From Verrucomicrobiota bacterium (GTDB lineage Bacteria; Verrucomicrobiota; Verrucomicrobiia; Limisphaerales; JAHEOI01), in assembly GCA_018610125.1 (NCBI GenBank), contig JAHEOI010000279.1:1-6057 (forward strand): 6,057 bases of DNA, given 5' to 3'. The position numbers and the translations under genes are program-made. Below the pieces are notes generated by a model. The model had not been told where the DNA came from. It saw only the letters and a list, made by a program, of their open reading frames with translations, and did not search any database. Positions 1-5,954 of this stretch are shown one piece after another. Position 1 is the first letter of the stretch. Every line of letters begins with the position of its first letter.

Positions 1-226
1 AGTCGGATGCAAGGCGCGACGAGGGCGCATCCCAGAGCGGGCTGTAACCGAGGAGCAACACAGCAGATGGCTCGGTGCCGCCCCGCGTCCCTCCGGGCTG
101 GGCCAATTTTGCTTTCTGGCTTCGTTACTCTTCAGTCACAGAGGGCAAGGCTATGCTCCTTCATCGTGCCTCGCCAGAAACCAAAATTGGCTCCAGCAAA
201 TGACACACTTATTTCTTTACAGCCCC
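1..226. other. Non-coding stretch, possible dispersed-repeat copy
   Basis: No convincing gene lies here. A plus-strand open frame (7-279) is Arg/Cys-rich, has no ribosome binding site and runs into the end of the neighbouring gene. Its translation contains 'HPRAGCNRGATQQMARCR', which from memory resembles the repeated, probably non-coding sequences annotated as DUF1589-like in planctomycetes such as Rhodopirellula. That points to a copy of a dispersed element rather than to a protein. The resemblance is recalled and has not been searched. The strong foldback at 97-197 is listed separately. Confidence 0.3.
97..197. repeat. 101-nt structured inverted repeat (three-way foldback)
   Basis: The left arm (97-120) and right arm (173-197) are reverse complements over 23 of 24 positions, with one C-C mismatch and one bulged base; both share the core GCCAATTTTG. 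The 52 nt between them also folds. GTTACT (124-129) faces AGTCAC (134-139) with five of six pairs around CTTC. GAGGGCA (141-147) faces TGCCTC (167-172) with one bulge, and an inner AGG/CCT helix (148-150/158-160) continues it. The whole would be a three-way junction as single-stranded DNA or RNA. It starts 30 nt beyond the stop codon of the minus-strand desaturase gene, but no T tract follows in that direction, so it is not a classic intrinsic terminator. Candidates are a palindromic mobile repeat (REP or MITE type), an attC-like site or a structured RNA. Confidence 0.75.
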
Positions 227-1129
227 TTAGTATTCTTCTATACTCAACTCGCGCACGGCTTCCGAGTGGGAAGTCATAGGTTCTGCTTTTGTGTCGCTTT
301 CCTGTTTGGATTTCCGTTCGGCACCGAGCTCGTGACCAGACTTTGGACGCGATGTCACTTGGCGAAATCGGTCCTCGTAGGTTGCATGGTTGGTCCCCAT
401 CAACCGGTCCCAGATGTTGAAGTAAATCCCGTAATTGCCGCTCATCTTTTCGTGATGCATAACGTGGTTGGTCGGAGTGTTAAGGATGTAACGCAATGGC
501 GTTTCCATCAGCCAGCGCGGATGAAACTCATACCCGGTGTGGCCCGCGACGTTGAACGTGATCTGCCAGACCATGAAAAGCCCGAAGGCCAGCGGGTGCA
601 TCGGGAGGAGACAGACTGCCAATGGAAAAATTCCCGCTTGGACTACGGCTTCCAGCGGCCCGAATGCATAGGCCGCCCATGGGGAAGGGTTGGTGGAGAG
701 ATGATGCACCCGATGCATCCAGCGGAACAACCGCCGATGGTGCATGAGCCGGTGCGTCCAGTAAAAGTAGGTATCATGCAGGAAAATGGCGATCCCAATA
801 CTGGCGAAAAACCACGGCCATCCGTATTGTCCGACATCCCAATACATCAGAGTCGAGCCCCGCAACGCGACCAGGATCGTTAGGGTTCCCACCAAGCCGA
901 ATATGAGAATCGACGATATCGAATACAACAATTCACGCCGCATGTCGGTCATCGTGGGCATCCGTTCGATGATCTTGCGGTGGATCCAGCGCCGCTTCAT
1001 AACTACGTAGCCCAGGAACCAAGCCAAACCCGCAAAGATGACATAACGCAATGCCACCACGGTCGTTACCTTGGATATCAACTCGTCGAGACTCACGGCA
1101 AATTGAGATACCCAGTCCATGTCGTTCAT
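227..1129 (-). CDS. Fatty acid hydroxylase / sterol desaturase family membrane protein
   Basis: This is an intact 300-residue integral membrane protein of the non-haem di-iron fatty-acid-hydroxylase/sterol-desaturase superfamily, whose members hydroxylate or desaturate lipids at the membrane face. The histidine clusters expected to bind the two irons are all visible: HD at 118-119, HRLMH at 126-130, HRVHH at 139-143, GH at 196-197 and NHVMHH at 221-226, the last followed by the typical GNYG and WDRLMGT. Hydrophobic segments lie near residues 22-44, 68-90, 104-117 and 160-195. A charged hydrophilic tail (about 262-300) follows the catalytic domain and looks dispensable. The substrate cannot be told from the sequence; sterol, carotenoid, hopanoid-like or fatty-acyl lipids are all possible. 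The start at 1129 gives the longest frame; Met4 (1120) is an alternative, and neither has a clear Shine-Dalgarno. The gene stands alone, convergent with nothing intact. Confidence 0.93.
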   Translation of the reverse strand: MNDMDWVSQFAVSLDELISKVTTVVALRYVIFAGLAWFLGYVVMKRRWIHRKIIERMPTMTDMRRELLYSISSILIFGLVGTLTILVALRGSTLMYWDVGQYGWPWFFASIGIAIFLHDTYFYWTHRLMHHRRLFRWMHRVHHLSTNPSPWAAYAFGPLEAVVQAGIFPLAVCLLPMHPLAFGLFMVWQITFNVAGHTGYEFHPRWLMETPLRYILNTPTNHVMHHEKMSGNYGIYFNIWDRLMGTNHATYEDRFRQVTSRPKSGHELGAERKSKQESDTKAEPMTSHSEAVRELSIEEY

Positions 1130-1295
1130 TGATTAATTGCAGCATGTTTCGACTCTTACCAAGACGGATTCGTTTTGCGAGTCTTCCATCCTCTGCCTGC
1201 CATATTTATCACTCACAAGTGCAGGTTTCAACGTCAAAGCCAGAGTGCTTCGTTGCGGACTCCACCAAATCTGCTGACCGCCAAATATGACGTGA

Positions 1296-1978
1296 GCGGG
1301 GCGCAAGAAGGCTCCGGGCGATTTTTCCCTGCTCCTCCTTGGGCTTGCGTACCAGGTCACGAAGAAGACAAAATTTGGTGCGCACGCACGTGCCATCTTG
1401 CTGAAGCAGGTGGAGCACAACCGCTGGCAGGGTGGCTTTCTTTTAGAGCGTGATCCTCCGTGGAATACTGGGCTAAGCACGCAAGATACACTGCGGCCGG
1501 TTGCGATCGGCTTTGAGAGTGTGTATTCGTTTCTCTCAAGCGAGGAACGAAGAAAGATTGCAATGGAATTGTCCAGCTAGGGATCAAACCGATCTTAGAC
1601 GATGGGGTGAACGGGAAGGACCGAATTCATTCCCTTGATTCAATGGGCCACAATTGCTGGAGCGCCACCGTGTTCGCGGCCGGTATTGGCGCCCTGGCTA
1701 TTGCAAACGAGGAGCCCCGTGCGACCGTCCGGGTCCGTCGTATCCACAGGGCAGCCGCGGAATGGGCATATTACGCGGGAAGTAAAATTGAAACAAAACC
1801 GGTCTCCTTTGAGCGGGAAGGCGCGTTTTACGCGAGTGTCGGTTATGCGAGCTTCGCCGCACGGAGCTACCTTTCGTTTCGACTTGCCTGGCGCAACGCG
1901 GTTCCCGCAACCGATCCCGCAGATATTTCGTTCATTGAAGGAACCGGTGATTTTTTTATTCACGCCTCCAGAAGGTAG
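1296..1978 (+). pseudogene. Frameshifted heparinase II/III-family polysaccharide lyase remnant
   Basis: Two adjacent frames together read as the alpha/alpha-toroid lyase domain of heparinase II/III-like proteins, which cleave uronic-acid polysaccharides by beta-elimination. Frame 3 (1296-1571) gives 'LLGLAYQVTKKTKFGAHA', 'PPWNTGLSTQDTLRPVAIGF' and 'SFLSSEERRKIAMEL'. Reading then has to move to frame 2 at about 1571 (one base lost), which gives 'GIKPILDD', 'RIHSLDSMGHN', 'GIGALAIANEEPRA', 'KPVSFEREGAFYASVGYASF' and 'YLSFRLAWRNA', ending at tandem stops TAG TGA (1976-1981). The motif order matches the family, including the conserved HN(W) and the E/A-SVGYASF block, where the usual 'YES' reads 'YAS'. 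The beginning is missing or unrecognisable: TGA at 1293-1295 precedes it, and I see no homologous N-terminus in 1130-1295. The C-terminal beta-sandwich with its later catalytic residues is absent. The gene is dead on this evidence. Confidence 0.75.
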
Positions 1979-1982
1979 TGAT

Positions 1983-2288
1983 CTGTCCGATCCCGACGCT
2001 GCCAGCCGGTGGTTCGTCGGGAACGGAAGTTATCTGCGCCGTGGCGAAACAGCAATTTTTGACTCGCTCTCGAACGCGTATTCGACGTGGACGACCGAGA
2101 ATGGTGAAATGAATCTGCGTTTGCAGGGACAACCGGTGATCAACGCCTATATCCGCCAGAAGGAAAGGCCGACAGGCGTTTATGTGAATGGAGATGAGTA
2201 TTGTCCGATCTATGACTCCGACCGAAGCATGATTGAAGTCCACCTGGACCGTCGCGAATCAAGAACATTGAAACGAGAACAGCGATGA
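1983..2288 (+). pseudogene. C-terminal fragment of an unrecognised, probably carbohydrate-active protein
   Basis: Frame 3 is open for about 100 codons up to TGA at 2286-2288. It has no start of its own, because it continues backwards out of frame through the lyase remnant. It reads like genuine protein: 'LSDPDAASRWFVGNGSYLRR', 'NLRLQGQPVINAYIR' and a closing 'GVYVNGDEYCPIYDSDRSMI'. The last part resembles the small beta domains ('VNGxxxxxxYD') that end many glycoside hydrolases and lyases. It does not look like the expected continuation of the heparinase domain, so it may be a second gene fused by deletion or a divergent C-terminus reached after another frameshift; a T7 run at 1951-1957 is a possible slip site. 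I cannot name the family. Confidence 0.45.
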
Positions 2289-2314
2289 GGATTTGTTGAC
2301 GCAGGGAGGGGCAA

Positions 2315-2584
2315 TTAGGGCAATAAAGCACCGAAGAGAACCGAAGGGCTAATGCCGAGAAGGGGAGACTCGCGTCCCCTCCTCGAAAATTCGATACTTC
2401 GATAGGGAAGTTGCGCATTGAATCCACTGAGATATGCCGGGACGTATTTCTCGGGATTGTCGAGAGATTGTTGCCGGTTCTTTTCCGAGGCGAACCGAAA
2501 AGTGGCTCCTTTGTATTCGGCCTCGAAAGCTTGAGACCCTTTTACCGGGTTGCCCTCGGTGATGTCGGTAAGGATAGTCGCCAC
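2315..2584 (-). pseudogene. YHS-domain protein remnant
   Basis: The first 60 residues show a recognisable YHS domain: 'EGNPVKGSQAFEAEYKGATF', 'RFASEKNR' and 'NPEKYVPAY'. This matches the family pattern in which a GxPVxG loop is followed by YKGxxYxFAS and NPxKYxPxYGGYCA. YHS domains are thought to bind metals, and stand-alone copies are usually secreted proteins of about 150 residues. Here the usual 'GGxCA' end of the domain reads 'LSGFNA', so the conserved cysteine is replaced by Asn. The next residues (Arg/Ser-rich) do not resemble the family C-terminus. On the other side an in-frame TAG lies eight codons before the GTG at 2584, removing the normal signal peptide and the 'GYDPVAY' start. Both ends are therefore degraded. 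The frame of 89 codons is probably not a functional protein. Confidence 0.6.
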
Positions 2585-2635
2585 AGTCCGGTGCTTACCC
2601 TATATGTCCAAGAAATGCTCATATGACATGCTCCT

Positions 2636-3961
2636 TCAGCGCCGCGGTTGTAGGAGAAGGCGGTAGAATTTCATCGTTTCGGCGACCTTAACCGTCATTG
2701 AAAGTGTATCGGTAGAGCCGTCGATTGCAGTGGTTTTAATCACCTCAACATTTTGCCATTCGCGGAGATTAACGCTTCGTTGGATGGTGTAGGAGCGGGT
2801 GCCTGAGGAGCGTTGCCAGGAGAGTCGGACCGAGTCTCCCTTGCGTTGGATTCGGAGGCGCGCTTGAGATTCATCCTTTATGGGGAGCTCCTCCAAATTC
2901 AAAGTCCACACATCGGCAAAATGGTTTTCGTCCTTACCTTCGCCGAAGGCCAAGACGAGCCGTTGGCTGACCGGATGACGAATCAGCGTATGCCGAAATC
3001 GTGCCGGAGGTTTCGTGCCTTTGGTCTCGATTTTTTGCCAGCGAAGGGGATCGAACCCTAAAAACCAGAGGTCATTCTTGAATTCAGGACTGCCCTCGGC
3101 GGTGGGCGGGCTATCTCGGCCACCCCATAAAATTAGGCCGTCACGCGCGGGAAGGGCCACTGCGCGGGCGAATTGCCGGCGAGAGGGACCGTCATTGAGC
3201 GGTGTCAGTTGTTTCCAGGAGCGGGCTTTGAGGTCGAATGCCCAGAGATCGTCGGCTTCCCGAATGGTTCCTTGAGAATCTATGATGAGTCCGCCGAACA
3301 GGACCAGACGCTGCCTTTTTTGGTCCCAGACATGAGCGCTGCCATAACGACGTCCCGGCGGGGATTCGGAAACGGCCTTGGTCCATTGACCCGAGTCGAT
3401 ATCGTAAACCCAAGTGTCTTGGAGATCAGGGGTGAATGCACCCCGTAATCCGCCATAGACAACCATCTCATTACGGTCGACACTCAGTGCCGCCGCTTGG
3501 AGACACCGAGGCGGAGGGCGAGCGGTTCCCTGCGAGGTTTGAATCCAAGATGCGGACGAGAGTCGATACGACCAGAGCTCATTGTTTCGAGGAAAACCTC
3601 CGAAGAGAAGACCGAGATCTCTCTGCGGGTGGGTGACCCACGAAAAGTGGCATCTGGCGGAGGGTGTCGCTCCGTTGAGCTCTTGCCAGGCTTGAGCTTC
3701 CAGATCGAGCGCCCAGGTGTCTGAGAAGAACTTGGGAAAGGGGTCGGGACGACTCTCCCCGCCTTGGAAGACAACCCGGTTGTTCTCTGAATCGAAAATG
3801 CCTCCAACGCCACGTCGAGGTTCCGGGGACGGTCCCTTGATGTCGAGCCGGTTCCACGACAGCTGGCTATGCAAGGGGAGAGCCATCCCAAGCAGCACTG
3901 CCATAAGGACGAGGAGGACCGACCGCTCCACCGGTTTGCAGAGGTTTGCGCACTTTTTCAT
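2636..3961 (-). CDS. Secreted kelch-repeat beta-propeller protein
   Basis: This is a 441-residue protein if started at 3961. I chose that ATG because it opens a textbook signal peptide: 'MKKC' with basic residues, a hydrophobic core at about 15-30, and probable cleavage near 'LHS|QLSW' (32-33). The open frame continues upstream to 4057, but those 32 residues are polar and would bury the signal. Six kelch units follow, each with a Gly-Gly (or equivalent) and a later Trp: 68-69/83, 121-122/130, 170-171/184, 223-224/240, 280-281/299, and 340 (FGEG)/352. This predicts a six-bladed propeller. Residues 368-441 form an FN3-like domain with 'VRLSW' and a closing 'KFYRLLL', a tail very common in verrucomicrobial exported proteins. 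There is no catalytic signature such as the galactose oxidase Cys-Tyr, so binding or adhesion is more likely than enzymatic activity. The gene is divergent from the hydrolase-OsmC operon. Confidence 0.88.
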   Translation of the reverse strand: MKKCANLCKPVERSVLLVLMAVLLGMALPLHSQLSWNRLDIKGPSPEPRRGVGGIFDSENNRVVFQGGESRPDPFPKFFSDTWALDLEAQAWQELNGATPSARCHFSWVTHPQRDLGLLFGGFPRNNELWSYRLSSASWIQTSQGTARPPPRCLQAAALSVDRNEMVVYGGLRGAFTPDLQDTWVYDIDSGQWTKAVSESPPGRRYGSAHVWDQKRQRLVLFGGLIIDSQGTIREADDLWAFDLKARSWKQLTPLNDGPSRRQFARAVALPARDGLILWGGRDSPPTAEGSPEFKNDLWFLGFDPLRWQKIETKGTKPPARFRHTLIRHPVSQRLVLAFGEGKDENHFADVWTLNLEELPIKDESQARLRIQRKGDSVRLSWQRSSGTRSYTIQRSVNLREWQNVEVIKTTAIDGSTDTLSMTVKVAETMKFYRLLLQPRR

Positions 3962-3997
3962 AACCGACCATTTGTAAGAGGATCGCTGAAGCTCCTT

Positions 3998-4020
3998 ATT
4001 CCGGAATTGGAATTCGGAAT
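3998..4020. repeat. Dyad in divergent promoter region, possible operator
   Basis: ATTCCGGAAT (3998-4007) is a perfect 10-bp palindrome. It is followed by a second half ending in TTCGGAAT, so that 3998-4008 and 4011-4020 form a larger imperfect dyad broken by one extra G. GGAATT also occurs twice in tandem (4003-4014). The site lies 37 nt upstream of the kelch start and about 145 nt upstream of the hydrolase start, where a regulator of either gene could bind. TATAAG (4020-4025) beside it is A/T-rich, but I see no well-spaced -35 partner. No specific regulator is recognised. Confidence 0.35.
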
Positions 4021-4081
4021 ATAAGCTCGCGTGGGCGCCTCTCTGTCTTAAAAGCACGAACTATGCGTCCAAGAAGATCGT

Positions 4082-4100
4082 GGAAGCGGCGGGTGCTTCC
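4082..4100 (+). repeat. Short perfect hairpin in hydrolase leader
   Basis: GGAAGC (4082-4087) and GCTTCC (4095-4100) are perfect 6-bp inverted repeats around the 7-nt loop GGCGGGT. The hairpin is 64 nt upstream of the hydrolase-OsmC start and has no following T tract. It may be a leader structure or protein site, or a chance foldback. Confidence 0.3.
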
Positions 4101-4142
4101 TCGCAAGAGACGGAGTTGCCATTGTGAGGAAGGGCTCGGCTT

Positions 4143-4167
4143 GGAAGGAATGTGAAATGAACTGATG
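4143..4167 (+). promoter_or_regulatory. RBS with two-codon leader ORF overlapping the hydrolase start
   Basis: The purine-rich GGAAGGA (4143-4149) is 15 nt from the hydrolase ATG at 4165, which is too far for a normal Shine-Dalgarno. It is 7 nt from another ATG at 4157, which reads ATG AAC TGA. The TGA (4163-4165) overlaps the real start as TGATG, the classical arrangement for termination-reinitiation coupling. The hydrolase start itself is fixed, because an in-frame TGA at 4153-4155 rules out anything upstream except non-ATG codons. Confidence 0.35.
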
Positions 4168-5418
4168 AGCTCGAGGAAGGTCACTTTTACGAATTCGAAA
4201 GGGCAACAGCTTGACGGGCGACTCGAAGAGCCGAATTTCGGACCTCGCCGGTATGCCTTGTTTGCCCACTGTTTTACCTGCACCAAGGACATTCCCGCCG
4301 CCTCTAGGATCAGTCGCGCTTTGTCCGACCGTGGGTTCGGTGTTTTACGGTTTGATTTCACAGGCTTGGGCAACAGTGATGGCGAGTTTGAAAACACCGA
4401 TTTTTCCTCCAATGTGGAGGATTTGGTTTCTGCGGCCGACTTTTTGAAGCGGCAATTGCAGGCGCCTGAGCTCTTGATTGGGCATAGCCTGGGCGGAGCA
4501 GCCGTTCTCATGGCGGCTCAAGAGCTTCCGGCGGTTCGTGGCGTCGTTACAATCGGTGCTCCCAGTAATCCGGGGCACCTGGAAAGCTTGTTGGGAAATG
4601 CTGTCCAAACGATTGAAGAACAAGGCGCGGCTTGCGTAAACATTGGGAGCCGTCCGTTTCGGATTAAGCGCAAGTTTCTGCAGGATCTCAGGAGTCAGAA
4701 CTTGACTGGGATCGTCGGTCGGCTCCGGAAGCCGTTGCTCATACTCCATTCCCCTGTCGATCAGGTCGTCTCGATCGATCATGCCCGGAGTCTCTACGAG
4801 GCGGCTTACCATCCAAAAAGCTTCATTTCACTGGATAGCGCCGACCACCTGCTCAAAAGACAAGAAGACAGCGCTTACGTCGCTGACATGGTGGCGGCAT
4901 GGGCGGGAAGATATGTCAACGATACGGCCGTCACCGATCAGAAGTCTGCAACACCGCAGGAGGGGAGCGTCCGAGTTGTCGAAGAAGGCTCGGGACTGGC
5001 GCAAACAATTGAGGCAGGCAAGCATCTGTTGCGGGCTGACGAGCCCGAGGGTGCGGGGGGCCAAGATAGAGGGCCGACACCTTATGATTTGCTTCTGGCT
5101 TCTTTAGGGAGTTGTACGGGCATGACATTAAGGATGTATGCCAAACGGAAAGGCTGGAAGCTTGACCATATTCATGTCACGCTCAGCCATTCAAAAGTTC
5201 ACGCCAACGATTGCGACGAGTGCGAGGATGCCGAAGGATACGTTGACGTGATTGAGCGGATAATCAAGCTCGAGGGTGACCTTTCAATGGATCAGCAGCA
5301 GAGGTTGCTGGAGATTGCTGATAAGTGTCCGGTCCATCGGAGCCTTCAGTCAAATATCCGGATCCGCACCCGTCCCCAAAACGGGAAGTTGTCCTCGAGT
5401 GAAGCAGGCTCGGTGTAG
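4165..5418 (+). CDS. Bifunctional alpha/beta hydrolase-OsmC family protein
   Basis: This is a 417-residue cytoplasmic fusion of two enzyme-like domains. Residues 1-250 are an alpha/beta hydrolase: oxyanion-hole region 'AHCFTC' (34-39), 'RFDFTGLGNSDG' (62-73), nucleophile elbow GHSLGG (106-111, Ser108), acid Asp199 in 'HSPVDQVV' and base His228 in 'SADHLL', so the triad appears complete. After a linker, residues about 265-405 are an OsmC/Ohr-type domain, which in characterised members reduces organic or other peroxides through two cysteines. Both are present: Cys317 in 'ASLGSCTGMTLRMYA' and Cys388 in 'DKCPVHRSL'. An additional CDEC (350-353) sits in the variable loop. The two-domain layout is a known family in several phyla. 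The likely role is removal of an oxidised or acylated small molecule, with ester cleavage and peroxide or thiol chemistry coupled; the substrate is unknown. It is the first gene of the apparent operon with nrtS 27 nt downstream. Confidence 0.93.
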   Translation: MSSRKVTFTNSKGQQLDGRLEEPNFGPRRYALFAHCFTCTKDIPAASRISRALSDRGFGVLRFDFTGLGNSDGEFENTDFSSNVEDLVSAADFLKRQLQAPELLIGHSLGGAAVLMAAQELPAVRGVVTIGAPSNPGHLESLLGNAVQTIEEQGAACVNIGSRPFRIKRKFLQDLRSQNLTGIVGRLRKPLLILHSPVDQVVSIDHARSLYEAAYHPKSFISLDSADHLLKRQEDSAYVADMVAAWAGRYVNDTAVTDQKSATPQEGSVRVVEEGSGLAQTIEAGKHLLRADEPEGAGGQDRGPTPYDLLLASLGSCTGMTLRMYAKRKGWKLDHIHVTLSHSKVHANDCDECEDAEGYVDVIERIIKLEGDLSMDQQQRLLEIADKCPVHRSLQSNIRIRTRPQNGKLSSSEAGSV

Positions 5419-5445
5419 ATCCCTTGGTTTCTTCGGGATTAATTT

Positions 5446-5679
5446 ATGCGAAATTTTTTTCAGATTGCATTGCGTCCCTCCGTCGTTTTCCGAGCACTGA
5501 AGTATGCCTTGGTTGTCGGCATTGTTCTCATTGCGATCAATCATGGCGATGCCATCTTAAAAGGCGAGCTCAGCGCAAGGCGACTCTTCAAAATGGCACT
5601 TACGGTGGTGGTACCTTATATGGTATCGACCTTTTCGAGCGTGGGAGCCATTCGTGAGAGAGATCCGGTACGGGAATAG
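5446..5679 (+). CDS. nrtS: NrtS-type small nitrate/nitrite transporter
   Basis: This 77-residue inner-membrane protein has two predicted membrane segments (about 17-33 and 47-66). It carries the features I associate with the NrtS family: 'RPSVVFRALKYALVVG' near the N-terminus, 'INHGDAIL' after the first helix, and 'VPYMVSTFSSVGAI' with basic/acidic residues at the end. NrtS proteins were described as unusually small nitrate/nitrite transporters in cyanobacteria and other bacteria, acting as homo- or hetero-oligomers; here a single copy is seen. The full family length appears present. The ATG at 5446 is preceded by a weak GGGAT motif at 5435-5439. It follows the hydrolase-OsmC stop by 27 nt and is probably co-transcribed. 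No nitrate reductase or nitrite reductase gene is in the window, so the role in nitrogen uptake rests on family assignment. Confidence 0.82.
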   Translation: MRNFFQIALRPSVVFRALKYALVVGIVLIAINHGDAILKGELSARRLFKMALTVVVPYMVSTFSSVGAIRERDPVRE

Positions 5680-5706
5680 GAGCCCGACTTTCTTCTTCGT
5701 GTCTAT

Positions 5707-5940
5707 ATGAAACTTGGAAGAAAAGCGTTGATGATGGTTGCGCCGTGCGGAGCGGCGGTTTTACTCTTGGCCGGATGTGGCGGCTCCGAATCGGGTGAGC
5801 CGACAACAGGGAGCGACGTTGAGGCCAAGCCTCAATCTGAAAGCGAAGAGGGCTCAGCGAAGAAGGAATCTTTGGGATCGGAAAACAAAGAGAAGGAGGA
5901 TCAAAGCTCCGGTACGACCGAAGGGAGTTCGCTGCGTTAG
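5707..5940 (+). CDS. Small acidic lipoprotein, function unknown
   Basis: This 77-residue protein begins 'MKLGRKALMM' with three basic residues, a hydrophobic stretch and a clear lipobox LAGC (21-24). It should therefore be cleaved before Cys24, lipidated and anchored in the membrane. The remaining 54 residues are low complexity, rich in Ser, Glu, Gly and Lys ('ESEEGSAKKESLGSENKEKE'), and probably disordered. There is no known domain, and the family cannot be named. It lies 27 nt after nrtS, and its stop codon overlaps the ribosome binding site of the next gene. The Met at 5707 is the only start that keeps the basic N-terminus; no good Shine-Dalgarno lies at the usual distance (AGGAG at 5678-5682 is 24 nt away). 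It may serve as a spacer or envelope accessory for the downstream exported protein. Confidence 0.75.
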   Translation: MKLGRKALMMVAPCGAAVLLLAGCGGSESGEPTTGSDVEAKPQSESEEGSAKKESLGSENKEKEDQSSGTTEGSSLR

Positions 5941-5947
5941 GAGGTGA
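5939..5947 (+). promoter_or_regulatory. Near-consensus Shine-Dalgarno
   Basis: AGGAGGTGA matches the full anti-Shine-Dalgarno complement and ends 7 nt before the ATG at 5955. It overlaps the last two bases of the lipoprotein TAG stop. It is the only strong ribosome binding site in the window and fixes the start of the truncated last gene. Confidence 0.85.
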
Positions 5948-5954
5948 GGCCCGG

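Noticed and set aside
97..197. Classic integron attC or intrinsic terminator interpretation of the large foldback
   Set aside because: No clear GTTRRRY/RYYYAAC boxes were seen, and no T run follows in either direction, so neither label is assigned.
200..883. Long plus-strand frame (227 codons) opposite the desaturase gene
   Set aside because: It is the antisense shadow of a gene with clear histidine motifs; the translation shows no domain or signal.
1133..1480. Minus-strand frame of 115 codons in the decayed region
   Set aside because: It is antisense to the heparinase-like sequence, which gives far better family motifs; there are no recognisable features in its own frame.
1607..1978. Independent small protein starting at GTG 1607
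   Set aside because: The lyase-like sequence continues upstream of this GTG in the same frame ('GIKPILDDGV'), so it is an internal codon of the pseudogene.
3962..4057. 32-residue N-terminal extension of the kelch protein
   Set aside because: It is polar, would bury the signal peptide and has no ribosome binding site; the ATG at 3961 is preferred.
3996..4511. Minus-strand frame of 171 codons
   Set aside because: It is mostly antisense to the hydrolase N-terminus, with Ser/Arg/Pro-rich composition typical of shadows.
4345..4812. Minus-strand frame of 155 codons within the hydrolase gene
   Set aside because: It is a shadow of the well-supported alpha/beta hydrolase domain.
5419..5439. ATCCC/GGGAT foldback between the hydrolase and nrtS as a terminator
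   Set aside because: It has only five pairs with an 11-nt loop and no T tract; the close spacing argues for read-through.
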